Shown here: piece by piece, positions 43,904 to 56,434 of the stretch
How the letters are laid out: the number at the start of each line of letters is the position of its first letter
How positions within the stretch are numbered: the first letter of the stretch is position 1
Assembly (NCBI RefSeq): GCF_029227915.1
Contig: NC_079887.1
Location: 21,635,650-21,699,649 of the forward strand
Direction of reading: 5' to 3'
From: Hydractinia symbiolongicarpus
Taxonomy: Eukaryota; Cnidaria; Hydrozoa; Anthoathecata; Hydractiniidae
Length of the DNA stretch: 64,000 nucleotides
Program-made: the position numbers and the translations under genes
Notes under the pieces: generated by a model
Told to the model about the DNA's origin: nothing
The model's input: the letters and a program-made list of their open reading frames with translations, nothing else
The model's database searches: none

Positions 43904-46900
43904 TTAAGCATAAAAGTTCTTATACAACCTGTACACACAGACGGCCAGTTTCTGCATCATTTTTTCTTCTAATACTTTGAATTTTAGAACATCATTATGG
44001 GCTTCACCAGTCGATAATTGCTGCACATAGACTACGAAATCCAACGCTCGTTTGAAGGAGATCCACATTGAATGACTATACCACCTCCTGATGTCACTCA
44101 AACTTAACCAATCACATCCATTGTTTTGCAAAACACTGACATACAATTCGAGTAATTCTTCCTCGTGGTCAACAAGATCTTTTAAGTCAAAGGAATTTGA
44201 AATGAATGCAGATAGATCAAAGCAGCCACATCCAATTCTGGCGAACTGCCAGTCTATAAACTTAATTTGGTTTTCGTAAACAAGAATATTATCAGATCGG
44301 AAATCACCATGGAGGAGGGTCAAGGCAGCTTCTTCTGTAAATAATTTCATAGAGTCGTAAACATTTTCTTCGACACTTCTTTTACCTTGCTTAATTGCAA
44401 TCATTTTGTCTGGGATGTTATAACCCGCATAAATTTCTGAAAGTTTTTCAAGTTTGCCTGACATTATATCAAATGCTTTATGCCACATTACATCAACTCT
44501 TTTCGCAAACTTACGAATGGTGATGTCACTGGTTGTTGTGAATTCATCCAGCTCTTTAACTTTAGAACTTTCAGTTCGAAATGTAACATAATAGAAGACT
44601 GTAAAACATTCAGGTATCCAATCTAAACCCTTTTCTTTCATAAACAAATCTGTATTTCCACCTAAAATACCTTTAGATATATGCGACCCACTGTTTCTAT
44701 GGTAAAATTCTGCATGAAATCGTGCTAGCTTGGGAATGATGAGACGTGCCTGAAGTAATAACAAAGAAAGTAAACTTGAAAGGAATGACTGACAAAGTTT
44801 TGTCTAAATAATAATTAAACAAAGAAAGGTATCAGTAGTGAGATAAAACAAATTACCTCATCAACGCCGACTATGTTCATAATCGATTGGTCCTTTCCTT
44901 TGACATCATCTTTATGCGAGCAATCCTCCATCAGCATGACGAAATCTTGAATATCATTACAAATGGCGTAATAAACCGTTGGTACAATATCCCTTCCATT
45001 TAAAAATTTGTTGATCATTACTTCTTTCTTGTAGATCTCTCCATTTCGCAGAAAATCTTCTTCTGGCGATTGATTAAATAGAACCTCGTTTGCTGGTTTA
45101 CCAAATTTTGCTACAATGCTGGCTGGAGATAATCCACCATTCTTTTTTTTGATGTCATAGGTTAGAAATATTTTTCTAACTGTAGAGGTGGTACCATATG
45201 TGCTTGGATGTTTAACTGTCACCTAAACGCAAAGAATTTTGTCAATTCTTAACTGTAAATGCATTTAAGGCTGTTACCAATCTACCTAGATACCTTATTA
45301 CATACTTCACGTGATACTTAAATTAATGATGAACAATCAATTAGTAAGCAATCCAAATTAATTGCTCTGTTTTTAAATTTGTGTCCTTCCTTGACATGTT
45401 ATGATACTAATCCGAAAACGTTTGGCCGGTGTTTTGAATCAAGTATGAAAATAAATAAATCTTAAAATACGTCTCCTTTTCTTTTTTAAGCAAACATAAG
45501 GTGAAAAGAAAAGCAATAAAAGCTTTTATATTCTGCTTCTTGTGTATGCGCATGGATTCTAAAGCCCATTAGCAGTGCAAAATCTGTAAAGAAACTTATG
45601 TCATTGATGGTATTTAGCTGAATGAAGCAACGAAAAGTTTTATCTTCGAAAGATTTTCGTTTTTCTAACCATCCCCGTTTATTCTAACAACCTTACCATT
45701 TCTGCTACGCTAGAGTTATTTTAAAACCTAACACCAACCAGACACAATTAAAAGCTGTTTTATTGTTTTTTTGCCTAAAGTGAAATTTTAACATAGTAAC
45801 AGCGGAGGAAGGAAGAGCGAGCCGTTAGAATGAAACCAACAGGGACGTTAAACTTACTGTTACTTGTTGAAATAGAAGTACACACAGACTGACGTCTCTT
45901 TGGTGTTGCTGTATTTGATCAAAAAGTACCCACCTGTACAGGTACAAACTTTTCAGATAGACTTGTATTCAAATGTTTGAATGCATCAGGTCATTTTCGC
46001 TTGCAAAAAAATTATGCAGAAACATATTCCGTGGAAATAAAACTGTGTTTTTGATATGAGAAAGTAGAGACGACTGTGTTAGCCATTGTGCCCATTCAAA
46101 GTAAAATACTCCACAACCCCGTCCGGCAAAAACAAATTAATATCGTATAAAAGAGCTTGAAAAGTTGTGTTAGAATTTGTTTGTTTTTTGAAATACCTAA
46201 ATTGTTTCGTACGATACTTTTGACTTTTGAAATTTTGACTAATTATACATGACATTATGAAAACTAGTTCTGGGTGAGGTGTAGTATGTAGCAGTTATCC
46301 ATGGCACGTAGGATTGAAAAAAATAACTTTTTAGCCATTTAAGTCGGCGTTTTGAACATTTTACAAAACTTTAACTAATATAATTATGCTCAGTAAAACC
46401 AAATACATGTTGAGACGTCATAATTTCTAATAACTAAGCAAACATTTAAAGTGTACCTCGAGAACCAATAAATATTATTCAGAAAAATAGAAATATTCCT
46501 AAATAACTTTCAAAGGTCTTCTATATGAGCTGTACTTATTTTTTTACAAGGGGTGGACTTACAGGTTTTTATATGTTTTCAAGAAGCTACAAGGCGATAC
46601 AACCGTTTATTCAATATAGTGACCAAGGTGGCAAATTTTAATGTTCACACGTATTAGAAAATTAATATTAAATTAATAGAAAATTAATAGAAATTAATAT
46701 TATTAAACTTATTTCCATACTAGACTTGCCAATAGCCACAGCGGACTTTGGTTATTTGGGTATATCCAACTTTGTCACTTCAGTATGATTCTGTCCAGAT
46801 TTTTTGTATGTTCGTGTGAGTTCACGTACATAATACAAACAAACCTCTAAGTGACTACTTTAGGACTGGTAAACCCATTGATTTTTATTGTCAGTATGTC

Positions 46901-47792
46901 ATATCTGGATCTCATTAAATTTCTTTATCCTCACTTTTTACTGAGATTTCTTCAATTAAATAATGAACTTAGCTCTTGACAAAAAATATTTAATCTATTT
47001 AGCGTAAGAATATCTCTGTGCTCTTTATTCGCCGAGCTCTTAAATTTCGTTAAGCGTTATTAGCTAAATCGTTGAATAAAATCTATGTCTAAAGGCTTTA
47101 AGCTGAAACCACCTAATATCAGCTCTTAACCCTTGTTTTGACAGGGATTATATTTTTTTACCTTTAACAAAGATATGGATAGTGACTGTAGAACAACGAA
47201 TCGAATTTAAACCAACAATTACCACATTCAACAGTTCATATTACAAAAGTTGATTACTTCGTTGATTCAATGCTACCAAGTTTTCTTACTTTAATAGTAC
47301 TGAACTTTCATTTGCTACCTTGCGCATATATATTTAGTGTTTTTGTTACACGACTTTTTTCTTACGTGCAACCCGAAAGAATGCGAGTACACTTTAAACA
47401 GTCTCGCTCTTTTAACACCAATAATGGATGAGGGTTGTTTAAAGCCAATCGATTTAGCTAACAGAGCAAATTCTTGACAAAATGGTACCCTTTTTATAAA
47501 CAGTAATGCAATTCGGTTCTTTTGTTAAAACTTGATTTATTAACTTATACTTGTACTGATGATTAGCCCCTTTTCACTAGAATCGCCTATTTTACATCCT
47601 GCCTAAAATGTATTCTCTCTACTGCATAAATATCATCATTTTATCTCACCTTGAAAATGTAATGAACTTGACTTTTGACCGAAAAAAATGAAAAAATGAA
47701 TTAGTTACCGATGTTATTGTTTGGAAGCCAGTTAAAACAGAGTTTAGGTATTCGACTGTCAGATCATCATCTGTTGTGGGTATCTTCTCCAT
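43904..47792 (-). CDS. CHK kinase-like / APH-fold phosphotransferase, 3 exons, 431 aa
   Basis: Exons on the minus strand: 47792-47709 (starts MEKIPTTDDDLTVEYL), 45222-44857 and 44749-43904. All junctions are phase 0 with GT-AG borders (introns 2,486 and 107 bp), giving 1,296 nt including the stop. The N-lobe has YGTTSTVRKIFLTYD and SIVAKFGKP (probable nucleotide-binding Lys). The C-lobe has the Brenner-like catalytic motif LLHGDFRSDNIL (HGD at about 297-299) and the metal-binding FIDWQFARIG (D at about 316). This matches the CHK/EcKL/DUF1679 family of small-molecule kinases within the aminoglycoside-phosphotransferase fold. In insects some phosphorylate ecdysteroids; the substrate in cnidarians is unknown. 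Length is normal for the family and the copy looks intact. Confidence 0.9.
45223..47708. other. Intron 1 of the kinase gene
   Basis: 2.5 kb of AT-rich DNA; no nested gene or repeat family was recognised. Confidence 0.55.
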
Positions 47793-48190
47793 CTTGTTGT
47801 TATGAAAATCAATGAAATCGTAAACATTAATTTATAGAACTTTTCTCGACTTTTTACGATGATAAAGTTGAGTACAAAATTAAATAAAAAGGGAAAATTC
47901 CTTCGTATATAAGTTTTCGTGTATTTAAATACTACTGACCTGAACTTGCTTTAAAACATATTAATAAAACTTGTCAACTAATCCTCTTGATTAACTAAAT
48001 ATATTTGTAGACAAAACATTTTAATTGAATAAGCAGCAGACTATGAGATGGAAAGATACAGAGAATTTTGCAATAACAGAAATGTATATATAGATATGGT
48101 CATAATACTTGAAGCTTATGAGAGATGGTTATTTGATGGTGGGCTTACTTGGTTAATTCCTACTGCGTAATAAATAAGCTTAATATTATT

Positions 48191-50440
48191 CCAGAAAACA
48201 CAAAGACGTCTTGACGGTGTTTCTTGTCCCTAACTCGTCCCTAACTCATCCGGACGTCTTCCGACTAAAAAAGTCCTCTCAAAGACGTCTTTATTTGGTC
48301 TCTATAAGACCAGTAGATTGTCGTTTGAAAAAAGCGTCTAAAAGACGTGTTTATTTGGTTTTAGATAAAGCTTCTACAAACTTGTTCAAATGGAATGGCT
48401 CGAAGACGTCTGTTCTTGTCTTTTAAAACACCACTAGAAGACTGTCGATTAAACCTCTTATTTCACAAATTGAAAAATATAACGGTTCAGAAAATGAGCC
48501 GTTCGAGTGGAATATTTTCTGCGCACGGGGTAATCGGTATACACTTGCTTTTATAAAAAACATTTTGTAAGAAAAATAAGGCTAAAATTTGCTAAAATTA
48601 AAAAAAGTAAGAACATATACATCTCTTATGAAAAAGGAAAATCAACCTTCCCAATACAAAGAAACATAATACGTTATTGAGACGAAATTGTGTTAGGACT
48701 GTACTTGGTCATCATTCGTTTTAAAGATAATTTCACAACAATGAAAATAGCGTTGTCTGTTTTGCCACTCGCAATAATCGGCGTGAAAGTAACCGTTTTT
48801 GATATTTCACTTCTTTTATAGAGGTAGCCAAAAACTCGAATCAAATTTGTCTAAAAAAGGACATTTTACAATGAAAACAGCGTTCGAATGACCGCATAGA
48901 ATAAACTTGTAAAGAACATCCTTTTATTTCAACAAATGTTACATTTGACGTTTACATTTGAACGGAAAAGAATGTTTAAAATTAAAGGGTAAGAAAACAT
49001 CAGCAAAGCAAGAAGTTGTATTTACCCGAGATATGAATGGGCAATAGAGAAAATTATTTGCTGATTAAAAGTGAACATCTTAGAGATTGTTGTACTTTCT
49101 CCGGCAGAAACATTCAAGATTTTTTGACTTTTGGACGGAAGATTATACTTACGACTTCTTTTAAGCCAGTTTATAATGAAGTAGAGTTCTTTTTTATCAA
49201 TACTTGGGAAAAGAATACTTTAAATGGTTAGTTTTAGCTACACTATCCCTTCCCTTCAAGTGCACGTTACGAATGACATTTATACCTGAAAAGTTTATTC
49301 TTATAAATAAAAGAATTGCTTACTTGATATATTGATGCAATGGCCGAAGTACATTTTATTACTGGTCTGTTCGGAATACATATCCTCTAAGAAAACACAG
49401 CATCCAACGTGCACAAGCAGGGCTCAGACCAAACTGGTGGTGGTTGGCGACAATAAAATGAGGCTTTTGTTCGAGACAACCTTTAAAGATACTAACTGTT
49501 ATTGTTCATGGTCAACAATTTTAATTTTGTAGTATTACAATGTATATTTTGTGTTATGTACGCTTCTTTATAAGCAAAACAGCAGATTAACTTAATGCAG
49601 CTTAGGTTTTTCTGTTTTAAAGGCTCGGTTGTTGCTTACCTGCTGCGCATTGATCATCCACTAAGAAAGTTCATCTATAAGATCAAGAAAAGTTTCCGCA
49701 ACTAAAGTTTTTATATTTCTGTTGCTTATAAAAAAGCGTGTATTCCATATTATTTTATTGTTATAAAACTGTTTATTTATATAAATGATAGAAATGGAAA
49801 CTTTTTATTAAATTCTTCATCATCGTTTACCAAATCCATTTTTTTGTTCGTTTGTCACACCCTTATCAGAATTTAAATTACTAATCATTTTATGCATAGG
49901 CTAAAATTATCTAAAGCAGGCCTGCTTTAGCAGTATAACAATCAAACGAGACGAAATGAAACGTCGTTGTGGCCTTTATTCACCCGAACTATGTAAAAAC
50001 CTTAAAATATGTTAAATAACTGTTATTTGGCTGTCAGACTTTAAACAGAATGTAAAAATTCGCCCTCGAACAAAATTAATCAAATTTTAAGTAGATAGTG
50101 GTATATTAGACAACTTTAAAGTTGTCGATGACGTCAAAGTAAAAGTGCTAACACAAGCAAACATTTATTGCTACCATTTTGTTTGTTCCATGACGTACTA
50201 TAGGTGTGCTTAGTTTGATTCAATTTGGACAAGTTATTTGGTAAAATTATGGAAGTCATAATATATTTAAAATACCCCGGACCGACACGTCACAAAAATA
50301 CGTCTTTACTTCGTCTGTCAAAGACGTCTTTAGGCGTCACGCTATTAGGCAAGTCAGAGATGTCTCAGCGACGTCTGCGCTAGTCTCTAACAGACGTTTT
50401 AAAGACGTGTTTCAGACGTTTATTTTTACTGGTAACGCTC
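48191..50440. mobile_element. Possible DNA element bounded by GACGTC-rich ends
   Basis: The left segment (48,191-48,425) and right segment (50,278-50,440) are packed with AAGACGTCTT-type motifs in both orientations. The left begins CCAGAAAACACAAAGACGTC, and the reverse complement of the right begins CCAGTAAAAATAAACGTCTG, suggesting imperfect terminal inverted repeats. No transposase and no clear target duplication were seen, so this is tentative. Confidence 0.4.
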
Positions 50441-51984
50441 CTTTAAAAGCCTTTTAACAGTCCAAAGCTTGACAGAAGAATAAAGCAGTTCTATTGTTTT
50501 GAAAAGAAAGTTTCCGAGAAGATTACAATATACTTTAAAAAAACTTCCAGTACGTTTCACATTTTGTCCGTCTGTTTACATTTTTATTCGGGTTTTTAAG
50601 CGCATACACAGCCTGTACATGTTACAATAAATTAATTATCATAATTCAAAACATGACAATTTTTTAGATTTGGCTACAAATTTAGATTTTGAGGCAGCAT
50701 CCTGAGATTAAAGCCAGCTAGCTAGTGATTCCTATTTTTTAACTTTTTCATTCTGTAAAGTTTTCGAAATGGGGTTATAGTGATCCGACTTTTGCAACCT
50801 GTGGCTAAAAAGTAGAAGTAGCCAAATGCAGTTGGTTGCAGTAAAGTTTTTAAAAATATATTTTTTATGATAAATGCAGTTAGGTAACTATACCTCTTAC
50901 TGTAATTTAAACTATGCTTTTCTTTACAACAACATTCTCAAATAACCTGTCATATTTAGGTATTTTTTAACCACAAAACATTTTGTTAGGACAAGCTTTA
51001 GGGTGTGGTTTCATTCAAACTTCACTAAAACTTATTCCACGACATGAAATTACTGACTGATTGTTTTAACTGGAATATCACGAAATAGCGAAGCGAAAAA
51101 TATGTACGACGGGCGATCCACCGTGGAATTAATAGTTCTCTATAAACACTTATCAAGTATGTTTAAACAATTCACCAATGCAGAAAAAAGATTTATTGCG
51201 GTATATATAAAAAAACAGAAGTAAATAGTAATGGATAAGTATATCACACGGGGTGTGACTTATTTGAATACTCGGTTTTCTAGGCAACTTTAAATGGAAG
51301 TTTCATTTCGAGAACAAATTTCACTTAATCTCCCTTTATTTCACCTTTAAAATATTCATGTAAACATGACTTACCCGCAATAAAACTATTGCATGCGCAT
51401 GCGTTTAAACCTTTTGCGCATGTAAACAATGTTATTTGGCATGTGCAGTTTCCATATAAAAAATGTATATAAACAGAACGAAACATCTTTACGGTGTGAC
51501 ACTCCATTGCGGGTGAATTTCATTTTGAGTATAGTAAAAGCTATATGGAAAGAAGTTTAATTTAAGTTGCGTTGAGACACAAAAATGAAGTGATTACATG
51601 AATAATAAAAGTTGTTAAACATTGGAGATATAATACATGAGTCTAATCCGTATCACAGTCTGTCAAGTTTTATTGTTGTTTTTATCAAAAGCAGCTTCTA
51701 ATGTTATTAGTATAGTTCGGTTGTATTTACGAAAAATTCCATTTAATTAATCACACGTAAAGGAGTAGCATGATATGTTGGTTTATCCTTTCATCGCGGC
51801 GACGGCGGTCTTTAGGAAAGTTTTACCACCCTGGGGTGGAGTTGGTTTAATGTGCGTATATTATTGCATCTAGAATAGCATTTTAATATTAAACATAGTA
51901 AAATTTACTTTCTTAATATAAATGTAAATAAAAACTGTTATAATTAAATGTAAATTTCTTTAATAATCTTTAACAAGGTTTCAA
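50441..51984. other. Spacer, nothing recognised
   Basis: No gene or repeat family supported. Confidence 0.45.
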
Positions 51985-52025
51985 TACAGTTGACGTTCTC
52001 CAATTCGATATTCAGGGGGAATGTG

Positions 52026-52188
52026 ATACTTTAATTGGAGAAACTTTCGCGAGAGAAACTTTCGCGAATTCGCGATTTTCCACGAAAGTTTATCTCGCGA
52101 AAATGTGCGAGTTTCTTCATTCGCGAAACTTTATCTCGCGAAAGTTTCCGAATTTCTTCATTCGCGAAAGTTTCTCCAATTAAAGTAT
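52026..52188. mobile_element. Palindromic MITE nested in the pogo-like element
   Basis: Perfect terminal inverted repeats of at least 25 bp begin ATACTTTAATTGGAGAAACT and continue TTCGCGA. Internally, TTCGCGAAA and TCTCGCGAAA motifs repeat in both orientations. It separates CGAATTAGAG text that is continuous in the other subterminal copy, showing that it inserted later. Confidence 0.85.
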
Positions 52189-52405
52189 TCATCGAATTAG
52201 AGAGCTTATCGAATAGTGGGAAGTCTCTCTAATTCGATATTTGGGGGGTAAATGTCGAATTAGAGAGCGGAATGCAAATAACAAACGAGACTATTTTGTT
52301 TTCAACGTTCTGCAGTGGCAGTGCGAATATCAAGTTTTTTCTTGGGAACCTAAGTTCTTGGGAAAAATTCTTCGATATTTGCCTGCATAAAGTTTTCTAA
52401 ATCAA

Positions 52406-53136
52406 TTATGCCCTATTTATATCTTTTAAACCACCTAATACATTATCTCCAAATTTTAGATATAAACAATAATCTTCAAGTATATTAATTGCGGTTAACA
52501 CGTCATTGAGCGATGGTCTGGCAGGTGGCATCTCGTTTTGTTTGTCACCATCGGAATCGTCATCACTTGAGTAAATAGACTTACCGGATACTTTAGCAAT
52601 TATGTCAGCGTCGGACAAGGCTCCACTGACAGATGTTTGCGAGTCTACGTCTACAAGTTCTTCAGCCGATAATCGGTAATCAACACTGAAGTTGTTCTTC
52701 AATTTTTCGAGATCGGTCTCCAATTCTTCCACTACATTCTCCTCAACTTCCAAATCAGCATATGGCTCGTCTTCATCATTTAAGGCTCTTTCGGCAGTTT
52801 TTTGAAACAATTTGCGAACGTTTGGTTAGGAAGAGGATCCCATGATTTCCGTAACATTGTCATAGCGGTCAAAATTGTGAATTTGGGGAGTTCCTTTTTC
52901 TTCTCCAAACTCAGAATCTGCTTCCCTGATATTTCGCTTTGGGGAATGTGATGACACCTTGATCCATAGGTTGGGTAATAGAGGTGGTGTTCGGAGGAAG
53001 GCAAATTAATTTGGATGTATTTGTTTTCCTTTTTCAACTCCAACAAGGCGTTGTATTTGGTCTCCAAATTGACATCTTTACGTTTTATTTCACCGATGCA
53101 GTCGTCATTTTTTGTCAACTGTTTGTATCGCCTCAC
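52406..53136 (-). pseudogene. Truncated pogo/Tigger transposase
   Basis: The N-terminal part has the start of a pogo-type helix-turn-helix (KRKDVNLETKYNALLELKK). It then passes through unrelated text into the typical C-terminal end of the DDE region (ILTAMTMLRKSWDPL, NQTFANCFKK). A shift near 52,800 is needed to continue into the acidic tail (ALNDEDEPYADLEVEENVVE, SLNDVLTAINILEDYCLY). The catalytic DDE core is absent, so the copy cannot transpose itself. Confidence 0.75.
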
Positions 53137-53345
53137 CCGTTTGTTTTGTAAACGTTTCGAAATCGAACGTACGAAATTCGAAGCCTGAAATTCGTTCGAA
53201 ATTCGAAATTCGAAATTGTGTAAAGGCCTTTTTACACACTAGAAATCGAATAAGGGAGCAAAATTCCTTCTTGGGACCTCAAATTTGTATCGAAAACAAG
53301 AGCTTATCGAATAAAGGAGCGTCGAATTAGAGAGCGTCAACTGTA

Positions 53346-53970
53346 CAACAAAACGTCTTACAAATAGATAACTTAAAAATTTCTGCTATCATCATTACAA
53401 AACTGTAATTCTAATTCTTCCAATTTGCATCTTTTTTAACGTCACTATACAGTTGTATAAAAAATCAGAAGAACTAAGTGTCGTTGACATGCAAATCGTA
53501 GCATCCTTCTTTACTCTCGTGACGGCGGTAACTGTTTCTCCTGTGAACCAAATAGGAGCTTCTACAAGTGGGCCCCTCAGATAATTACGATTTACAACAA
53601 TTTGTTCTTTTTAACTGAAACCAGAATTCTCTTATTTGCACGTCTTTAATAAAATATTTTACAGAAAGAAATTTTTCTTAAAAACGGTGGAAGTTGTTAT
53701 TTACATTTTTTTCTTTATTCATAACACGAAACTGAATCAGTTTAAACACTCACACAACTCATGATAAACCTTATTCCATTCGCTCCGAACACTCACTCTG
53801 AATATTTAATTAGAATGGATGGCCAATAATAGAAATGACGTTCTCAATTGCCTATGGTTACGGTCTTCAAAACTTTTCCCTTCTTATCATAACTAAGGGT
53901 CATAGATAGCTACAATTATTGCCAAAAGTAGTTGAGACAAATAAAAAAGCTGACCATTAGCGGCAGAAAA
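53346..53970. other. Spacer, nothing recognised
   Basis: No gene or repeat family supported. Confidence 0.4.
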
Positions 53971-54156
53971 GTATGAAAATGTAACGTAGGAAGTTTTATG
54001 GGACAAGTTGCAAGTATGAAAATGTAACATAGACAGTTTTGTGGGACGTTTTGGAAGTTTGAAAATGTAACTTAGGCAGTTTTATGGGACCGTTTATGGA
54101 GTATGGTGAAACCGTTTATGAAGTATGGAAATGTAACTTAGGCAGTTTTGTGGGAC
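53971..54156. repeat. Minisatellite, about 43-66 bp x 4
   Basis: Four units built on TATGAAAATGTAAC(T/G/A)TAG and GCAGTTTTATGGGAC. The third is longer, with an extra GTTTATG(G/A)AGTATGG duplication. The array ends directly at the (AT)n run. Confidence 0.85.
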
Positions 54157-54214
54157 ATATATATATATATATATATGTATACATATATATATATATGTAT
54201 ACATATATATATAT

Positions 54215-54273
<59 letters not shown>
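54157..54273. repeat. (AT)n microsatellite, left of the Penelope-like element
   Basis: A nearly pure AT/TA run with a few GTATACAT interruptions, abutting the 3' end of the Penelope-like element. Confidence 0.95.
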
Positions 54274-54277
<4 letters not shown>

Positions 54278-54376
54278 ACGAAGTAATTTTAACACAAATT
54301 ACAACAGAGTGCTCAATGTGTAACAGAGCAGTTATATTATTTTTATGTTTTGTTTTCAAGAAAAAACTACATTAAT

Positions 54377-54420
54377 TTTGCTACTTAAAGTTTCATGCTT
54401 CTTAGCAATCCTCAGGCAAA
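54377..54420 (-). ncRNA. Hammerhead-ribozyme-like motif in the Penelope-like 3' region
   Basis: Minus strand, in order: TTTGC (stem I), CTGAGGA (CUGANGA core), T-TGCT-AAGA-AGCA-T (stem II, with a U-U mismatch next to the core), GAA (core), ACT-TTA-AGT (short stem III), A (cleavage position H17), GCAAA (closing stem I). This is the layout of minimal type I hammerheads reported in Penelope-like elements (family knowledge). The U-U mismatch may weaken it; activity is not shown. Confidence 0.5.
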
Positions 54421-54527
54421 TGATACAAATTATACAAGTTGGTACTAACTAAAGTATAAACCTTTTAATTACGTGATACAACGTAATAAAACAAATAAAT
54501 ACAAATAAATACATTGTTCGTCACAGT

Positions 54528-56434
54528 TCATTTCAACCATTTCAAAGTAAATTTGTTGCGATGGCGACATTTGTTGATAAGTTCTGTTCTTTTATTTAAC
54601 AGTCCCTTCGGTTCAGCTCGTACAATTGCTATTTTTTCTGTTAGGCACAAGTCACACGTGCGCGCTCCTGTCTTATACGGCATTGCACGTTTTTCAATAC
54701 TCCATAAGATTTCAAAGTCTGTTCCGTCGTCTTTTAATCTCCAAATTAATTTCGACAATTCGGTTTCGTTTCTGTATTTCTCGTGTCGAAAGGACTTTTT
54801 GTGGTTGTTAAACCTTTCTTTAAATTCGCCTTCGCATAATCCGTAGTAAAATTCCTTTTTGTCTACGTATTTGACTTCCGCTTTGTAGATGATGCATGCA
54901 GCTAAACAGTCACCATTCAGTGGACACTGGGACTTATCCCGGCAGTTGCAAGGTCGTTGTTTTTGCCTTTCTTCAGAAGTGAGAACTTTTTTATTATGGC
55001 CCTTTATGATGTTTCGGATGTTTGTGCTACATGAATAGCTCAACTTGACGGTGTTTTTGTTGAAGATTTTATAATATTTGTGATCTTTACTGAAGTTTTT
55101 TCTAACAATCTTGAGAAATGATCGTCCAATGTCTGTTTTAACGTTTTTACTGAACGGCGGGTTGAACCAAATTATCTTCCTTTGGCGATTAGGGCGTTGT
55201 TTGGGTTTACTCGCGTATGCCATTGTGCTTTTAAATCCGCTGGCGGAGAGTGAAGCTTCGTATAAAGGCTTTGCGTCATCAAATGCTTTTCTGTTACATG
55301 ATGTCGCAATTAATCTTTCATTGACCATCTTCGGAATGACTTTCAATACATTATTCGGGTGGTTTGAATTAATGTTAATGTATAGCGGATCGTTGTTGGG
55401 TTTCCTGTAGGGTTTGTAGGTTTTACTATTCACGTTAAATGATACATCCAAAAAGTCTGTTTCAATCAGGTTCGTTTCGATAGTTACTGACAATTTGTCT
55501 TCCTTAAACAAGGTTATGATGTCCTTTCGAATTTTGTTCATTCGTGGTCCATTGGCGTTTTGGATAATTGCAAGTCCATCGTCTCTGTATAGACCAACAT
55601 GTTTGATATCGATAATATTGCTGATCTTTTTTAATATATATAGTCCAACTAACTCACAGATCTCCGCTCCATCGAATGAACCCATTGTTACATCGAAAAG
55701 AACGTTTCCTTTTTTAACCCAAGTCGATGATTTATCAAATAACAAGGACTTCCGACTGTGCCTTATTATATCGAGGACTTTGTTGTCGATTGGTACAGCA
55801 GATCTTGCGAAATTAATTGCTTTGTCGAGTAGTTCTTCAGAGATAGAAGGGTAAAACTCGACAATGTCGAATTTGATGAATTTTGACTTTGCATCAGTTG
55901 GTGTTTTTTTGAACCATTCAATTACAGTAGATGTATTTCGCCATTGGTTGACCTGCGTTGCTTTCTGAACTTTTTCTATGATGGTCTCCAAGTACTTTTT
56001 ACTGACGATTCCCATGTCTGTTTTGGCTGGATTAATTAATCTGCACTTGACATTTTGGGGGAAGTTTGGTTTGTGGTCTTTGATTGTAATGTAGGCCTGT
56101 TTCTCTGAGTAGCATTGCATTTTGGCGTCTAAATCTAGCGATTTTGCGATTTTTTTGGCCTCTTTATTGATGTTGGTTTTCAAAGAAGTACTACATTTTT
56201 CATACGATTTTGTGATATTTTCTGTAACGAGTTTGGTGTAATCATTTTTCGGAAGTTCGTATAGGTTATTAGTTTTATCGGCGAAAGCAAATACATTTTC
56301 GGAATTTTGGATGTTCTTAACGTCTGTTTTCAATTTGTTTAAGAACGAATTGTCAACATTGCGGAATTCGATTTTTCGGATGAGGTCGTAAAGGTCGCTT
56401 TCGAAGCTTGCAAGGTTCGGGTTAACAGGTGGGG
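54528..56434 (-). CDS. Penelope-like RT plus GIY-YIG endonuclease
   Basis: The frame is open from the truncation point (VNPNLASFESDLYDLIRKIE near 56,420) to the stop at 54,528; about 600 codons follow the first TTG. RT motifs: AYITIKDHKPNFP, KFDIVEFYPSISEELLD, GSFDGAEICELVGLYIL and the catalytic GLYRDDGLAI. Then a Cys-rich linker (CNCRDKSQCPLNGDC) and the GIY-YIG domain (FYYGLCEGEFKERFNNHKKS), followed by a conserved Cys pair (ARTCDLCLTEK). RT followed by GIY-YIG is the canonical Penelope order. The frame has no internal stops, so the insertion is young, but the missing N-terminus makes it unlikely to be autonomous. Confidence 0.88.

Larger units (their letters stand above)
51987..53343 (-). 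mobile_element. Pogo/Tigger-like DNA transposon, internally deleted
   Basis: Ends CAGTTGACG(T)TCTCCAATTCG and, in reverse complement from the right, CAGTTGACGCTCTCTAATTCG. They are flanked by TA on both sides, as expected for Tc1/pogo elements. Subterminal copies of CTCTAATTCGATATTTGGGG occur at about 52,226. The coding part is on the minus strand and reduced to the ends of a transposase. A palindromic MITE is nested near its left end. Confidence 0.85.
54274..56434 (-). mobile_element. Penelope-like retroelement, 5'-truncated main copy
   Basis: The minus strand contains a Penelope-type reverse transcriptase and GIY-YIG endonuclease ORF plus about 250 bp of 3' sequence ending at an (AT)n tract. 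Its 5' end at 56,434/56,435 joins an inverted copy of its own 3' part. RT N-terminal sequence expected upstream is absent, so the copy is truncated. Confidence 0.85.

Noticed and set aside
51325-51507. Cys-containing 60-aa minus-strand ORF
   Set aside because: No signal peptide, splice context or family; chance frame in AT-rich DNA.
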